Assembly: GCF_900105905.1 (NCBI RefSeq)
Contig: NZ_FNSV01000005.1
Location: forward strand, 5,208,001-5,272,000
DNA length: 64,000 bases
Source of the DNA: Rhodococcus koreensis
GTDB taxonomy: Bacteria; Actinomycetota; Actinomycetes; Mycobacteriales; Mycobacteriaceae
Reading direction: 5' to 3'
Part shown: positions 1 to 8,345 of the stretch, in pieces
Layout of the letters: every line of letters begins with the position of its first letter
Numbering within the stretch: the first letter of the stretch is position 1
Made by a program: the position numbers and the translations under genes
The notes under the pieces: model-generated
The model's input: only the letters and a program-made list of their open reading frames with translations
Told to the model about the DNA's origin: nothing
The model's database searches: none

Positions 1-224
1 AGTACCGTTCCACTGCCGAGGTAGTAGCTGTCGGACATCGGATTCCGCGCTACGAGACCCTCGGCGATCAGGGCTCGGATGAGTCTGTTGGCCGTACCGG
101 ACGACAACCGGAGTTCCGCCGCGATAGCACTGCCGGTGAGTTCGTCGGGTGACGATGCGAGCAACTTGAGCACGGCCAGCGCACGTCCGACGGATTGTGT
201 GCCCGCGGGCAGTTCTTCGCTCAC
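1..224 (-). CDS. IclR-family transcriptional regulator, N-terminal part (cut by window edge)
   Basis: The reverse strand from a GTG at 222-224 reads as a winged-helix N-terminus (QSVGRALAVLKLL, then SGTANRLIRAL as recognition helix, then YYLGSG), the usual start of IclR regulators. The frame is open to the window edge, so the effector-binding domain is missing from view. IclR proteins usually control nearby catabolic or uptake genes; the adjacent genes are a second regulator and a symporter operon. The family is clear, the target is not. Confidence 0.8.
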   Translation of the reverse strand, partial: MSEELPAGTQSVGRALAVLKLLASSPDELTGSAIAAELRLSSGTANRLIRALIAEGLVARNPMSDSYYLGSGTV

Positions 225-324
225 CACGCAATCCCATCTTCGTCCGACCTGCCGGCGAGTCGATGTTACCCGCTGGGCCGATGACCGAGGCCCAGATCTC
301 GTCGCAGTTCGGGCCGGTAGACCG

Positions 325-1518
325 CTATTCCCCCGCGGTGTCGGGGGCCGTGTCGCCCGAATCGCGGTGGAACAGTCCGAGACTCAACACCGAGAGCTGC
401 AGGCCGTCGAGGGTCCGGGGATCCCAGCCGGTCAACTGTTGCCAGCGGTCGAGCCGGTAGGTGATGGAGTTCGCGTGGAGGTGGATGTCCCGGCCGGCCG
501 CGCTGATGGAGAAGCCGTTGCGGGCGAATGCCGACACCGCCTCGACGAGGTGAGGGTGGTCGGCGGCGACGGTGGCCCCCGGTTCCAACAGCGTGGTGAG
601 TTCGGCGCGATGGTCTGCCAGCGTGGCGGCGACCCATTCGTCGGCGAATCGGACCACGGCGCCGGTGGGGGACGCCAGTTGCAGCACCCGCCGCGCGTCG
701 GTGATGCTCATCGCCGCACCGGCCAGGCCGGGGCGGTCCAATCCGACACCGACGGTGGTGCCCGGGTGACCGAGCCGGACCTCGCGGATGATGTCGTCGA
801 CCGGTGCGTGCTGGCTCAGGGCGACGATGACGGTGCCGTGCCCGCTGCATTGAGTGGTGCCCGGGATCGTGTCGAGGGTGCGTTGCAGCCGCTCGAGCTG
901 CGCTTCCGACCACTCCTCCGCGGCGACGCACACCGCCCGAAACCCGTGTTGCGGTGTGAACCCGAGCGCCTCCGCCAGCTCCCGCACGTCACGGTCGTCG
1001 CCGTCGGTGGACCTCGCGAGTGCCTCGAAGAACCGGTACCGCACGCCCGCGCGGATGGCCTGTTCGCTTCGGGTCGCGTCGGTGTGTCCGACGGCGACCG
1101 CGCTGGTGGCGGTGTGGACGAGATCCCACATCATTCCGCCTGCACGCAACAGGTCGGTTGTCGGTTCGGCCGCTCTGGCGACCATCGTGTCCCACAGTTC
1201 GCGAGACGCGATGTGGTACGTCTCGATGACATCGGACAGGGGTAATCCCTGCATCGCCCGGCGCCGGCCGAGCTGACGTGAACGCTCGAGGACGTCGTCG
1301 GCGAGGGGTTCGCTCTCCGCGAGGGCGCGCAGCGTCGCCGCGAGCTGCCGGGCGATGTACTCGTGCTGTTCGTCGATCGGAACGGCAGCGTACGACTGCA
1401 ACTCGGCGCGAATCTGACGCACCGATCGGTCGGTCACCGACTCGATCTCCTCCGAGACCTGCCGGCACAACCGCTGGATCGTGTCTTCACCCGCGGACTC
1501 GGGCACTTTCCCTCGCAT
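325..1518 (-). CDS. PucR/CdaR-type transcriptional regulator
   Basis: A 397-residue protein. The N-terminal two thirds is a helical sensory region, and the last 70 residues form the PucR C-terminal helix-turn-helix (ISAAGRDIHLHANSITYRLDR, about residues 335-360). In this family the HTH sits at the C-terminus and the proteins activate purine, amino-acid or aromatic catabolic operons. It is transcribed away from the DUF3311/symporter/amidohydrolase operon, and the intergenic gap of about 160 bp holds a perfect palindrome, so it probably controls that operon. The ATG at 1516-1518 is the first start. The family assignment is firm; the ligand is unknown. Confidence 0.85.
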   Translation of the reverse strand: MRGKVPESAGEDTIQRLCRQVSEEIESVTDRSVRQIRAELQSYAAVPIDEQHEYIARQLAATLRALAESEPLADDVLERSRQLGRRRAMQGLPLSDVIETYHIASRELWDTMVARAAEPTTDLLRAGGMMWDLVHTATSAVAVGHTDATRSEQAIRAGVRYRFFEALARSTDGDDRDVRELAEALGFTPQHGFRAVCVAAEEWSEAQLERLQRTLDTIPGTTQCSGHGTVIVALSQHAPVDDIIREVRLGHPGTTVGVGLDRPGLAGAAMSITDARRVLQLASPTGAVVRFADEWVAATLADHRAELTTLLEPGATVAADHPHLVEAVSAFARNGFSISAAGRDIHLHANSITYRLDRWQQLTGWDPRTLDGLQLSVLSLGLFHRDSGDTAPDTAGE

Positions 1519-1528
1519 TCCACACTCC

Positions 1529-1541
1529 CGTGAAATTCACG
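1529..1541. promoter_or_regulatory. Candidate operator, palindrome CGTGAA-A-TTCACG
   Basis: A perfect 6-bp inverted repeat around one central A lies 10 bp upstream of the PucR-type regulator start and 140 bp upstream of the DUF3311 gene. Its position between divergent genes suits a regulator site. That it is bound is inferred. Confidence 0.4.
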
Positions 1542-1681
1542 AACCGCTTCGGCGTTTTCCGGGATTCACCCATGGCCCGCGGGGAGTGACTCGGACCACA
1601 CTAGTGCCAGAGTGCACGTCGCCAGGCACCGGACCACACCGCGACGCCGGTCGACGCAGTCAGAATAGGAGCCCAACAATC

Positions 1682-1939
1682 ATGTCCAACGAGGCAAAAA
1701 GCGCCTTACTCGCGATAGGTGTCCCGTTCGCCGGGGTTCTGGGCGGCATCGTGGTCCTGTCCGGATCCACGGCCGCGGTCTTCGGAGTTCCGATCCTGTT
1801 CGCGTGGTTGTTCCTGTGGATGCCGCTCACCTCGCTGTGCCTCCATCTCGCTTGGAAGCTATTCGACCGCAAAGACTTCGAAGCTGCCGAACGTGCCGAA
1901 TCCGCCGCTGCGGGCAGTGGGATCGGAGAACAGTCATGA
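1682..1939 (+). CDS. DUF3311 small membrane protein (symporter partner)
   Basis: An 85-residue protein with two hydrophobic segments (about residues 8-28 and 32-55) ending in a charged tail, as in DUF3311 proteins, which are regularly encoded just before an SSS-family sodium:solute symporter. The ATG at 1682 is preceded by AGGAG (1667-1671). Its stop overlaps the next start in an ATGA arrangement (1936-1939), so the two are translationally coupled. It is likely a small accessory subunit of the transporter in the cytoplasmic membrane. Confidence 0.8.
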   Translation: MSNEAKSALLAIGVPFAGVLGGIVVLSGSTAAVFGVPILFAWLFLWMPLTSLCLHLAWKLFDRKDFEAAERAESAAAGSGIGEQS

Positions 1940-3429
1940 CCGCGGCGTTCTTCACGCTCGTGCTGATCCTCGCCCTCGGGGCGGGCGTGCTGTCGCGGCG
2001 CGGCAGCAAGAAGGAGATCTCCGACTACCTGGTGGGTGGCCGGTCGTTCGGTCCGCTGCTGGTCTTCATCCTGGGGGCGGGTGAGGCGTACAGCATCGGC
2101 ACCCTGATCGGGTTCCCCGGCGGCGTGTACGCGCACGGCGCGAGCTACGGCGTCTGGTTCATCGGGTACATCCTGCTGGCCTACCCGATCGGGTACTTCT
2201 TCGCGCCCTACCTGTGGCGGGCGGGCAAGCGGTACGGCGCCATGACGTTGCCCGATGTGGCCGGACGCCACTTCCGGTCGCGGGGGCTGGAATTGACGAT
2301 CGCCATTGCGTCGGTCGTATTCCTCATCCCGTGGGGTCAGCTTCAGCTCGCCGGTCTGCAGATCGCGCTGACCGGTCTGGGGATCTCCATCGATCCCACC
2401 GTCGCCGTATTCGCAGGCGCGGCCCTCGCGCTGCTGTTCCTCATGCTGTCCGGGGTGCGCGCCCCCGCATTCGTGTCCTACGTGAAGGACACCGCCCTGC
2501 TGCTCGGCGCCGTCCTGATCGGACTGGCGGCAGTGATCGAGACCGGTGGCACCGAGAAGCTGTTCGCCGCGGCGGCGGCCAGTGGTGGCGGCTCGACCTC
2601 GCACTCCACGGTCACCGGGTCGTCACTGACCTTCGTACTGACGACGATCGTGTTCCAATCGGTGGGGTTCTTCATCTTCCCGATCATCGTGCAGGCCGTG
2701 CTCGCGGCGAAGTCCGAGGCGACGATCAAGCGGGTCGCCAAGTTCAATCCCCTGTACATGCTCATGTACCCGTTCCTCGTCGCTGCCGCCTTCGGGGCGA
2801 TCACGCTGCTGCCGACGAAGCTCGAGGGCACGGAATCCGACCAGGTGCTCCTGCAGTTGTCGCGACAACTGTTGCCCGACTGGCTGACCGGCGTCGTCGC
2901 CGGCGGCGCGGCCCTCTGCGCGATCGTGGTGCTGTGCGGGGCGGCCCTCGGCATCGGTGCGATCGTGTCGCGCAACATCATTCCCGGGATCCCCGAATCC
3001 CGCCAACGGATCTGGGTGCGCGGAGTCGTCGTGGCGTATCTGGCGATCTCGCTCCTGCTCACCCTCGCGACACCTCAGCTCCTGCTGACCCTGGTCAACA
3101 CCGCGTACTACGGCGTCACACAGGCCGCCGTGGTGTTCGCGACGATGGTCTTCGGCTGGAAACTGCGCCCCTCCGCCCTCGCGATGGGCGTGGTGCTCGG
3201 TGACGTCGTGGTGCTGTGGCTGTATCTCGACAAGCACGGCCCCGTGTCCGTGTGGCTCGCCGAGCACGGTGTCAACCTCGGCGCGGCCGCACTGGTCCTC
3301 AACATCCTGTTCGTGGTGGCGACGAGGTTGTTCTGGCCGGCCACCGACCCCGTCCGCGGCCTTCGCACCGAAGGTCGCACACCCGCCGCCGTGAAATCCA
3401 CGGCCACTCCCAGCCAAGTAGGTGCCTGA
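1936..3429 (+). CDS. Sodium:solute symporter (SSS family)
   Basis: A 497-residue integral membrane protein with about 13 hydrophobic helices. The N-terminus has the family pattern: a first helix, then SDYLVGGRSFGPL and the helix carrying GAGEAYSIGTLIGFPG. SSS carriers import organic acids, amino acids or nucleobases with sodium. The start is the ATG that overlaps the DUF3311 stop, and the amidohydrolase gene begins directly after its stop. Import by this carrier followed by hydrolysis by the amidohydrolase is a reasonable reading. The substrate cannot be told from sequence. Confidence 0.85.
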   Translation: MTAAFFTLVLILALGAGVLSRRGSKKEISDYLVGGRSFGPLLVFILGAGEAYSIGTLIGFPGGVYAHGASYGVWFIGYILLAYPIGYFFAPYLWRAGKRYGAMTLPDVAGRHFRSRGLELTIAIASVVFLIPWGQLQLAGLQIALTGLGISIDPTVAVFAGAALALLFLMLSGVRAPAFVSYVKDTALLLGAVLIGLAAVIETGGTEKLFAAAAASGGGSTSHSTVTGSSLTFVLTTIVFQSVGFFIFPIIVQAVLAAKSEATIKRVAKFNPLYMLMYPFLVAAAFGAITLLPTKLEGTESDQVLLQLSRQLLPDWLTGVVAGGAALCAIVVLCGAALGIGAIVSRNIIPGIPESRQRIWVRGVVVAYLAISLLLTLATPQLLLTLVNTAYYGVTQAAVVFATMVFGWKLRPSALAMGVVLGDVVVLWLYLDKHGPVSVWLAEHGVNLGAAALVLNILFVVATRLFWPATDPVRGLRTEGRTPAAVKSTATPSQVGA

Positions 3430-5046
3430 ATGTCCCGAACACTGCTCACCGCCGATGCGATCCACACCCAGGACCCGTCGTCGCCGACCGTCGAAGCGCT
3501 GGTCATAGCCGACGACCGCGTGCTCGCGACCGGCACCAGGAAGGACATGGCCGACTGCGCCGGGATCGGCGCCCGCCGCGTCGACCTGCCCGGCGCCACG
3601 GTGATCCCGGGACTCATCGAGTCGCACATCCACCCCACGTACGCCGGTCTCACCGACGGCTGGGCGGACTGCCGGACGCCACCGTGCCGGTCGATCGCCG
3701 ACATTCAGCAGGCGCTGCGTGCCTCGGCCGGCGGCAGCGGCTGGATCCGGGGGTGGGGTTACGACGACACCCAGATTGCCGAGGGACGGCACCCGACGCG
3801 GACGGATCTCGACGCGGTCAGCATCGACAGGCCGGTCATCGTGCTGCACATCTGCGGGCACTTCGCCGTCGCCAACACCGCCGCACTCGCGGCGGCGGGC
3901 ATCGACGAGTCGACGGTGCCGATGGACGACCCGCTCTTCCCCCGCGGGGACGACGGCCGGCTGACCGGGATGGCGTGGGAAATCGATGCGGTGTCGAGGC
4001 TCACCGCGGCGGTTCCCGCGCTGACCGAGCAGGAGGTCAACGGTGCCTTGCTCCGCAGCCTGCTGTCGGCGCGGGCACGGGGAATCACCACGATCCACGA
4101 TCTCGGGGTGGGTCTGTCGGCGGGCGAGCAGGAGCTGGCCGCCTACCGCTCACTGGACGTATCGGGTGAGCTACCGGTCCACGTCGTCGGGTTCCTCCGC
4201 GGCGACCTCGCGCTGCAGGCCGTCGACGACCGGGGAGTCACGTTCGAGCACGCACCCGCGGCCGGAGCGCACTTCCGGCTGGCCGGCGCGAAATTCTGGG
4301 CCGACGGATCGATCCAGGGACTGTCCGCCGCACTCCGCGCCCCGTACGCCTGCGACCCCGCTCATCACGGCGACCTGCTCTACCCGCAGGAGCAACTCGA
4401 CGAGATGATCCTGCGGGTGCACCGCGCGGGTGGTCAGGTCGCCGTGCACGCCAACGGCGACGCGGCCGTCGGCGCTGCGATCACGTCGCTGCGGCGGGCG
4501 CAGGCCACCGACGGCCGGGTGGGACGGCACCGCATCGAACACTGCCAGGTGAGCGCACCGAGCGACCTCGCCGCGATCCGGGACGCCGAACTCGGGGTGA
4601 GTTTCTTCGTCAACCACGTCTTCTACTGGGGCGATCGCCACCGCGACCGCTTCCTCGGCGCCGAGCGGGCCGCCGACATGGATCCCCTGGCCTGCGCCGA
4701 CGAACTGGGTCTGCGATTCGGGCTGCATTCGGACTGTCCGATCACCCCGATGGACCCGCTGGCGACCATCCGCACCGCGGTCACCCGGATGACACGGGGC
4801 GGCACGGTGCTCGGCGGGAACCAGCGGATCGGAGTGGATCGCGCGATTCGGGCGATGACCGTCGACAGCGCGTACCTGGTCCACGACGAGACTCGCGTCG
4901 GCACCCTGACCGCCGGCCGTCGCGCGGACCTGGTGGCGCTCGACGGCAGCCTCGGCGATCTCGGCGACGGCACCGTCGACACACCCCGTCCGGCAATGGT
5001 GATGATCGACGGAGAAGCGGCAGACATGCACCCAGCCCGGGTGTAA
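3430..5046 (+). CDS. Amidohydrolase family protein (YtcJ-like metal-dependent hydrolase)
   Basis: A 538-residue protein. The metal-binding signature H-I-H-P is at residues 66-69 at the end of the first barrel strand, followed by HANGDAAVGA and by SDCPITPMDPL, the usual late metal and substrate segments of the YtcJ-like branch. The last 60 residues return to the beta-sandwich (RRADLVALD). The ATG follows the symporter stop without a gap, so it is the third gene of the operon. It probably hydrolyses an amide or formyl group of the imported solute. The substrate is unknown. Confidence 0.8.
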   Translation: MSRTLLTADAIHTQDPSSPTVEALVIADDRVLATGTRKDMADCAGIGARRVDLPGATVIPGLIESHIHPTYAGLTDGWADCRTPPCRSIADIQQALRASAGGSGWIRGWGYDDTQIAEGRHPTRTDLDAVSIDRPVIVLHICGHFAVANTAALAAAGIDESTVPMDDPLFPRGDDGRLTGMAWEIDAVSRLTAAVPALTEQEVNGALLRSLLSARARGITTIHDLGVGLSAGEQELAAYRSLDVSGELPVHVVGFLRGDLALQAVDDRGVTFEHAPAAGAHFRLAGAKFWADGSIQGLSAALRAPYACDPAHHGDLLYPQEQLDEMILRVHRAGGQVAVHANGDAAVGAAITSLRRAQATDGRVGRHRIEHCQVSAPSDLAAIRDAELGVSFFVNHVFYWGDRHRDRFLGAERAADMDPLACADELGLRFGLHSDCPITPMDPLATIRTAVTRMTRGGTVLGGNQRIGVDRAIRAMTVDSAYLVHDETRVGTLTAGRRADLVALDGSLGDLGDGTVDTPRPAMVMIDGEAADMHPARV

Positions 5047-5060
5047 GTGATTCAGCTGCA

Positions 5061-5419
5061 ATGGAACTGGAACCCGTCTTCGCCGATCAGGTGAGGGCGG
5101 GTTCCCGTTGCCGGCGGAAGCTCCGGGAGCTCCCGGAGGCACTGAGCGGCGACTGGGCGGCGGAAATGAAGTACGACGGGTGCCGCCTCTCGGCGGCGGT
5201 CAGGGGCCGGTCACCTACCTTCCGTTCGACGTTCTCTCTGCCGACGGTTCCGATTTGATGGCGGCGCCGTATCTGGAGCGCCGTGCAGCTCTCTCCGACC
5301 TCGGTCACGCGCTGCCCGGGGTCGGCGTGCCCGTGCAGATCTTGCCGCACTGGGAAGGAGTGGACGGTGCCGTCATTCTGGAGACCGCCAGAAATTCCGG
5401 GATGGAGGGTGCGTTGTAG
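5061..5419 (+). pseudogene. ATP-dependent DNA ligase relic
   Basis: Two frames together give fragments of an actinobacterial ATP-dependent DNA ligase. Frame one has WAAEMKYDGCR, the active-site lysine motif K-Y-D-G. A shifted frame then gives YLPFDVLSADGSDL, PYLERRAAL and GVDGAVILETARNSGMEGA, which match the later nucleotidyltransferase motifs. The frames change near 5200-5215, and the reading stops at 5417-5419 before the C-terminal OB fold. The gene is therefore truncated and frameshifted, with no intact copy here. Confidence 0.65.
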
Positions 5420-5758
5420 CCACACTTCTGAGTTGACCATTGACCACCGCCGTCGTGTCGAGCCCTTGCTGGTGGAGGGTATGGCCTCGGTCGAGGGAAT
5501 CAGTCTGCAAACCAGTTTCGAAATCTCCCCCAGAGACTGATGAGATTCATGGAAGTGTTGGAGGAGGAAACGCAATCCGCGGAGTGCTGTGGATTCCGGA
5601 TTCCGGTACTCGTCGGTTGAGCGCAGCGACCCGCAGGTTTCTGCACCGTTTGACGCTCCAATTCGGGATTCTTCATCGGACGACCTCTACGGGACGTCGC
5701 AGGTCAGCGAGTTCCAGTCACAGGACGGCAATTGGAACGAGCCCGGGTGAGGGTTCGG
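5420..5758. other. Intergenic stretch without a recognisable gene
   Basis: No frame here has a convincing start, ribosome site or family motif. A segment around 5658-5700 (attcgggattc, catcggacg, cgggac) resembles one at 60057-60095, which may be an old duplicated remnant. Confidence 0.4.
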
Positions 5759-6196
5759 TTATTGGTCCGGTGAGTCGGCCAGCGCCTGGTATCGCCGCAT
5801 GGCTTTCTCTCGTGATTCGGTGCCTGCGGGATAGAAGGCCGAGAACATGTAGTCGAAACGAAGGCCGCCGACCTCTTGGAGAAGGTGGACCAGCGAATCC
5901 CCGAGGGTCGTATGGTCCCCTTCTCCTCGGATGCCAATCGATACATCCAGCAGGTGCGTTCCGGCGGGAAGTGGCTCGGGACGGTGTTCCTCGCTGAGTT
6001 TTGCGGCGGCCTCGGATGCCGGGCTGGGTCCAAGGATCTGCCAGCGCCCGATGTCTGCGAGCGCGTCGGCTAAGAGGGCGCGCAGGGCGGCGATGTACTC
6101 GACGGCGCCGGCGTCTGTTGCGTAGATCCGAAACACGTATTCGACGATGTCGGTGTCGTGAAATGGCCACGGCAGGTCTGGCTCACTGTCCCACAC
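5759..6196 (-). CDS. Hypothetical protein downstream of a barstar-family gene
   Basis: A 145-residue soluble protein starting at GTG 6194-6196, with GGAAG a few bases upstream. The N-terminus is acidic and aromatic (WDSEPDLPWPF) and the rest is a mixed alpha/beta chain with no motif I recognise. It lies 18 bp after the end of the split barstar gene on the same strand, so the two were probably co-transcribed before the insertion element arrived. A second immunity-type protein is possible, but this rests on position only. Confidence 0.55.
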   Translation of the reverse strand: MWDSEPDLPWPFHDTDIVEYVFRIYATDAGAVEYIAALRALLADALADIGRWQILGPSPASEAAAKLSEEHRPEPLPAGTHLLDVSIGIRGEGDHTTLGDSLVHLLQEVGGLRFDYMFSAFYPAGTESREKAMRRYQALADSPDQ

Positions 6197-6580
6197 ACTT
6201 CCGCGCAGGACGTTTTATCCGCCGACCGGTTCTAGGCGGTGGTCGGCAGCGGATTCGATCAGGCACAGCATCGGATGGGCATACAGTCCTGCCAATCGGG
6301 CCTCACGGGCGAAGTGGTCCAGTATCAGGTGCGCGGTGCGGTCGTCGAGGCTCATCAAGGTGTCGAACCCGGCGATCGCCAGGACGGTTCCCGTGGAATC
6401 GGGATCACTGCCGAAATCGAACGTGCCCACGTCGGCGAACACATCACTGAACGCGCTGGTGCTGCCGCCGTAGGCCCGCTGGTATCCCATCGCCTCGGCG
6501 AAGGCATCGAACATGTCTTCCACCGAGGACCATTCGTGCGCGTCGATCCGTTGCACTAGACGATATGAGGGGCTTGGGCT

Positions 6581-6660
6581 GGGGCCTCCCACATGTGAAC
6601 GTGGGGTTGCCGGACAGGAAACGGGTCCTGGCCGGTAGAGCCACAGATGTGGGAGGCCCC
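6581..6660 (+). promoter_or_regulatory. Long hairpin that covers the transposase ribosome-binding site
   Basis: GGGGCCTCCCACAT (6581-6594) pairs perfectly with ATGTGGGAGGCCCC (6647-6660). Inside lies a second stem (6610-6619 with 6626-6635, one mismatch). The 3' arm contains GGGAGG, the Shine-Dalgarno sequence for the ATG at 6665. In RNA that starts outside the element the ribosome site would be buried, a known way for insertion elements to avoid read-through expression. It might also be part of a structured guide RNA. Confidence 0.6.
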
Positions 6661-6664
6661 AGCA

Positions 6665-7744
6665 ATGAATCAGCGTACGAGTATCGGATTGGATGTGCAC
6701 GCACGATCGGTGGTCGCGTGCGGTCTCGACGGTCGGACCGGTGAGCTGTTCGAGCGCCGATTGACGCCCGCTCATCGCGAGATATTCGAGTGGATCCGGT
6801 CGCTGCCGGATCCGGTGAAAGTGACGTACGAGGCCGGACCTACCGGATTCGGGCTCGCCCGGTTCCTGGCCACGGCGGGCATCGAATGTCTGGTGGCGGC
6901 ACCGTCGAAGCTGCAGCGCCCGCCCGGCGACCGGGTCAAGAACGACGCGCGCGATGCGCGGCATCTGGCCCGACTGCTGCACCTCGGGCAGATCGTCGAG
7001 GTGGCGGTGCCCAGCGTCGAGCAGGAGGCGGCCCGTGATCTGGTCCGTGCCCGTGAGGACTGTCGCGGGGATCTCATGGCGGCCCGCCACCGCGTGTCGA
7101 AACTACTTCTGCGGCACGGCATCGTCTACTACGGTGGCCACGCGTGGACGAAGGTGCACGACACCTGGTTACGCACCCAGCACTTCGACGCACCCGGTCT
7201 GCAGCTGGCGTACGAGACCGCCTACGACACCATGCTCGCGACGGTGGACCGGCGGGATCGGCTGGATGTGGCGATCGCGGCGATGGCCACCGACAGCGAC
7301 TACACCCCGGTGGTGACTCGGCTCGGCTGCCTGCGCGGCGTGTCCACGCTGACCGCGTTCGGGCTGGCCGTCGAGATCGGCGACTGGCAGCGCCTGACCG
7401 GACGCTCGATCGGCGCCTACCTCGGGCTCGTGCCCACCGAACACTCATCCGGCGCGACGCGCTCGCAGGGATCGATCACCAAGACCGGCAACGGCCACGC
7501 GCGGCGGCTTCTGGTCGAGGCCGCCTGGCACCATCGACCCCGGTATCGTCCCGGAGCGGATCTGCGGCGCCGGTGGGAGCAGGCCAGTCCTGCGGCTCGG
7601 GCTCGCGGTCAGCAAGCAAACCGGCGCCTGCACGCCCGCTGGGCCGGGTTCGACGCCCGTCGTAAACGCCCCACGCTGGCCAATACCGCGATCGCCCGCG
7701 AACTCGCCGGCTGGTGTTGGTCGCTGGCCATGCTGGATACCTGA
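6665..7744 (+). CDS. IS110-family DEDD transposase
   Basis: A 359-residue protein. The RuvC-like N-terminus has the first acidic residue in IGLDVHARSVV, the glutamate in VTYEAGPTGFGLARFL and the aspartate pair in KNDARDARHLARLL. The C-terminal Tnp_IS116/IS110/IS902 domain has GCLRGVSTLTAFGLAVEIG and the catalytic-serine segment SSGATRSQGSITKTGN. The ATG at 6665 is preferred to the one at 6647 because GGGAGG is 8 bp upstream and the earlier ATG lies inside the hairpin arm. The gene looks intact. Confidence 0.9.
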   Translation: MNQRTSIGLDVHARSVVACGLDGRTGELFERRLTPAHREIFEWIRSLPDPVKVTYEAGPTGFGLARFLATAGIECLVAAPSKLQRPPGDRVKNDARDARHLARLLHLGQIVEVAVPSVEQEAARDLVRAREDCRGDLMAARHRVSKLLLRHGIVYYGGHAWTKVHDTWLRTQHFDAPGLQLAYETAYDTMLATVDRRDRLDVAIAAMATDSDYTPVVTRLGCLRGVSTLTAFGLAVEIGDWQRLTGRSIGAYLGLVPTEHSSGATRSQGSITKTGNGHARRLLVEAAWHHRPRYRPGADLRRRWEQASPAARARGQQANRRLHARWAGFDARRKRPTLANTAIARELAGWCWSLAMLDT

Positions 7745-8184
7745 AAAGCCGGTTCCCCGTTCCGCATCCGGTTGCGAGTATGGTCGTCCACTCGTCGGGT
7801 GGCAAGGTCGGTTCTCCTCGCTGCGCTGCGGGGACTCCACTTTGCCCCTCATCGCCGACGACCGGCGAGCAAGGGCCGGAACGGAAAACCCACAACGTCC
7901 GGACGAATCACGCGGTGGTGACGGCAGCGCCTGGGAGTGATCCGCGAGCTACCTATGAGCAATCCTCAACTGCGCGTTGGGATCACGCTCGACACTAGAC
8001 AGCGACCCACTCCAGCCGAACAACCGTCCTGCGGTACCCAACCCGCGCATATCAGAGTTGACCACGCGTCGAAACCGACACGCTCGCCACCACCCAGATC
8101 GACCGGGCCCACAGAGGCGGCGCCCACGACGACGGTCCTGGACGCCGCCTCACCCTGCGCCCTTGACAAACCGGCGTACATATC
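7745..8184 (+). ncRNA. Candidate bridge-RNA region of the IS element
   Basis: These 440 bp between the transposase stop and the right end hold no gene. IS110-family elements encode a guide (bridge) RNA in their noncoding end. Two short stretches match the actual target: GCTACCT (7948-7954) is complementary to the right flank plus core (8185-8191), and CACTAG (7993-7998) equals the left flank plus core (6554-6559). The exact RNA ends, its strand and its loops cannot be fixed by eye, and short matches can arise by chance. Confidence 0.4.
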
Positions 8185-8345
8185 AGGTAGCCGAGCCCGG
8201 TGAGTCGGTCGCAGGCGCTATCCAGTTGGAATCGGGTGTCGTACCGGAACACGGCGCCGTTCTGCAGCAGACTCCAGTCGAAGCGTTGTCGTTGCTCGTT
8301 GAACAGGTCCCTGTCGGTAGGATCGAACACCGCTCTGCGCGCCAT

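Larger units (their letters stand above)
6558..8184 (+). mobile_element. IS110/IS1111-type insertion element, 1,627 bp
   Basis: The boundaries come from the interrupted barstar reading frame. The dinucleotide AG (CT on the other strand) occurs at 6558-6559 and 8185-8186, and taking out one copy with the element restores the gene. There are no long terminal repeats, but GATATG (6562-6567) and CATATC (8179-8184) form a short subterminal inverted pair. About 107 bp precede the transposase and 440 bp follow it. A long 3' noncoding end is typical of the IS1111 subgroup, and a CT core is known for IS621. Confidence 0.8.
6215..8345 (-). pseudogene. Barstar-family (barnase inhibitor-like) gene interrupted by an insertion element
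   Basis: The N-terminal part (8345 down to 8185) encodes FDPTDRDLFNEQRQRFDW, then LTGLGYL. The C-terminal part (6557 down to 6215) continues VQRIDAHEWSSVEDMFDAF and ends at a TGA-type stop region after EPVGG. Removing 6558-8184 joins them in frame as GLGYLVQRIDAHEW and restores 168 codons including the stop. Barstar proteins inhibit RNase toxins and are often found in polymorphic-toxin immunity loci. No toxin gene is visible beside it. The gene is inactive as it stands. Confidence 0.75.
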
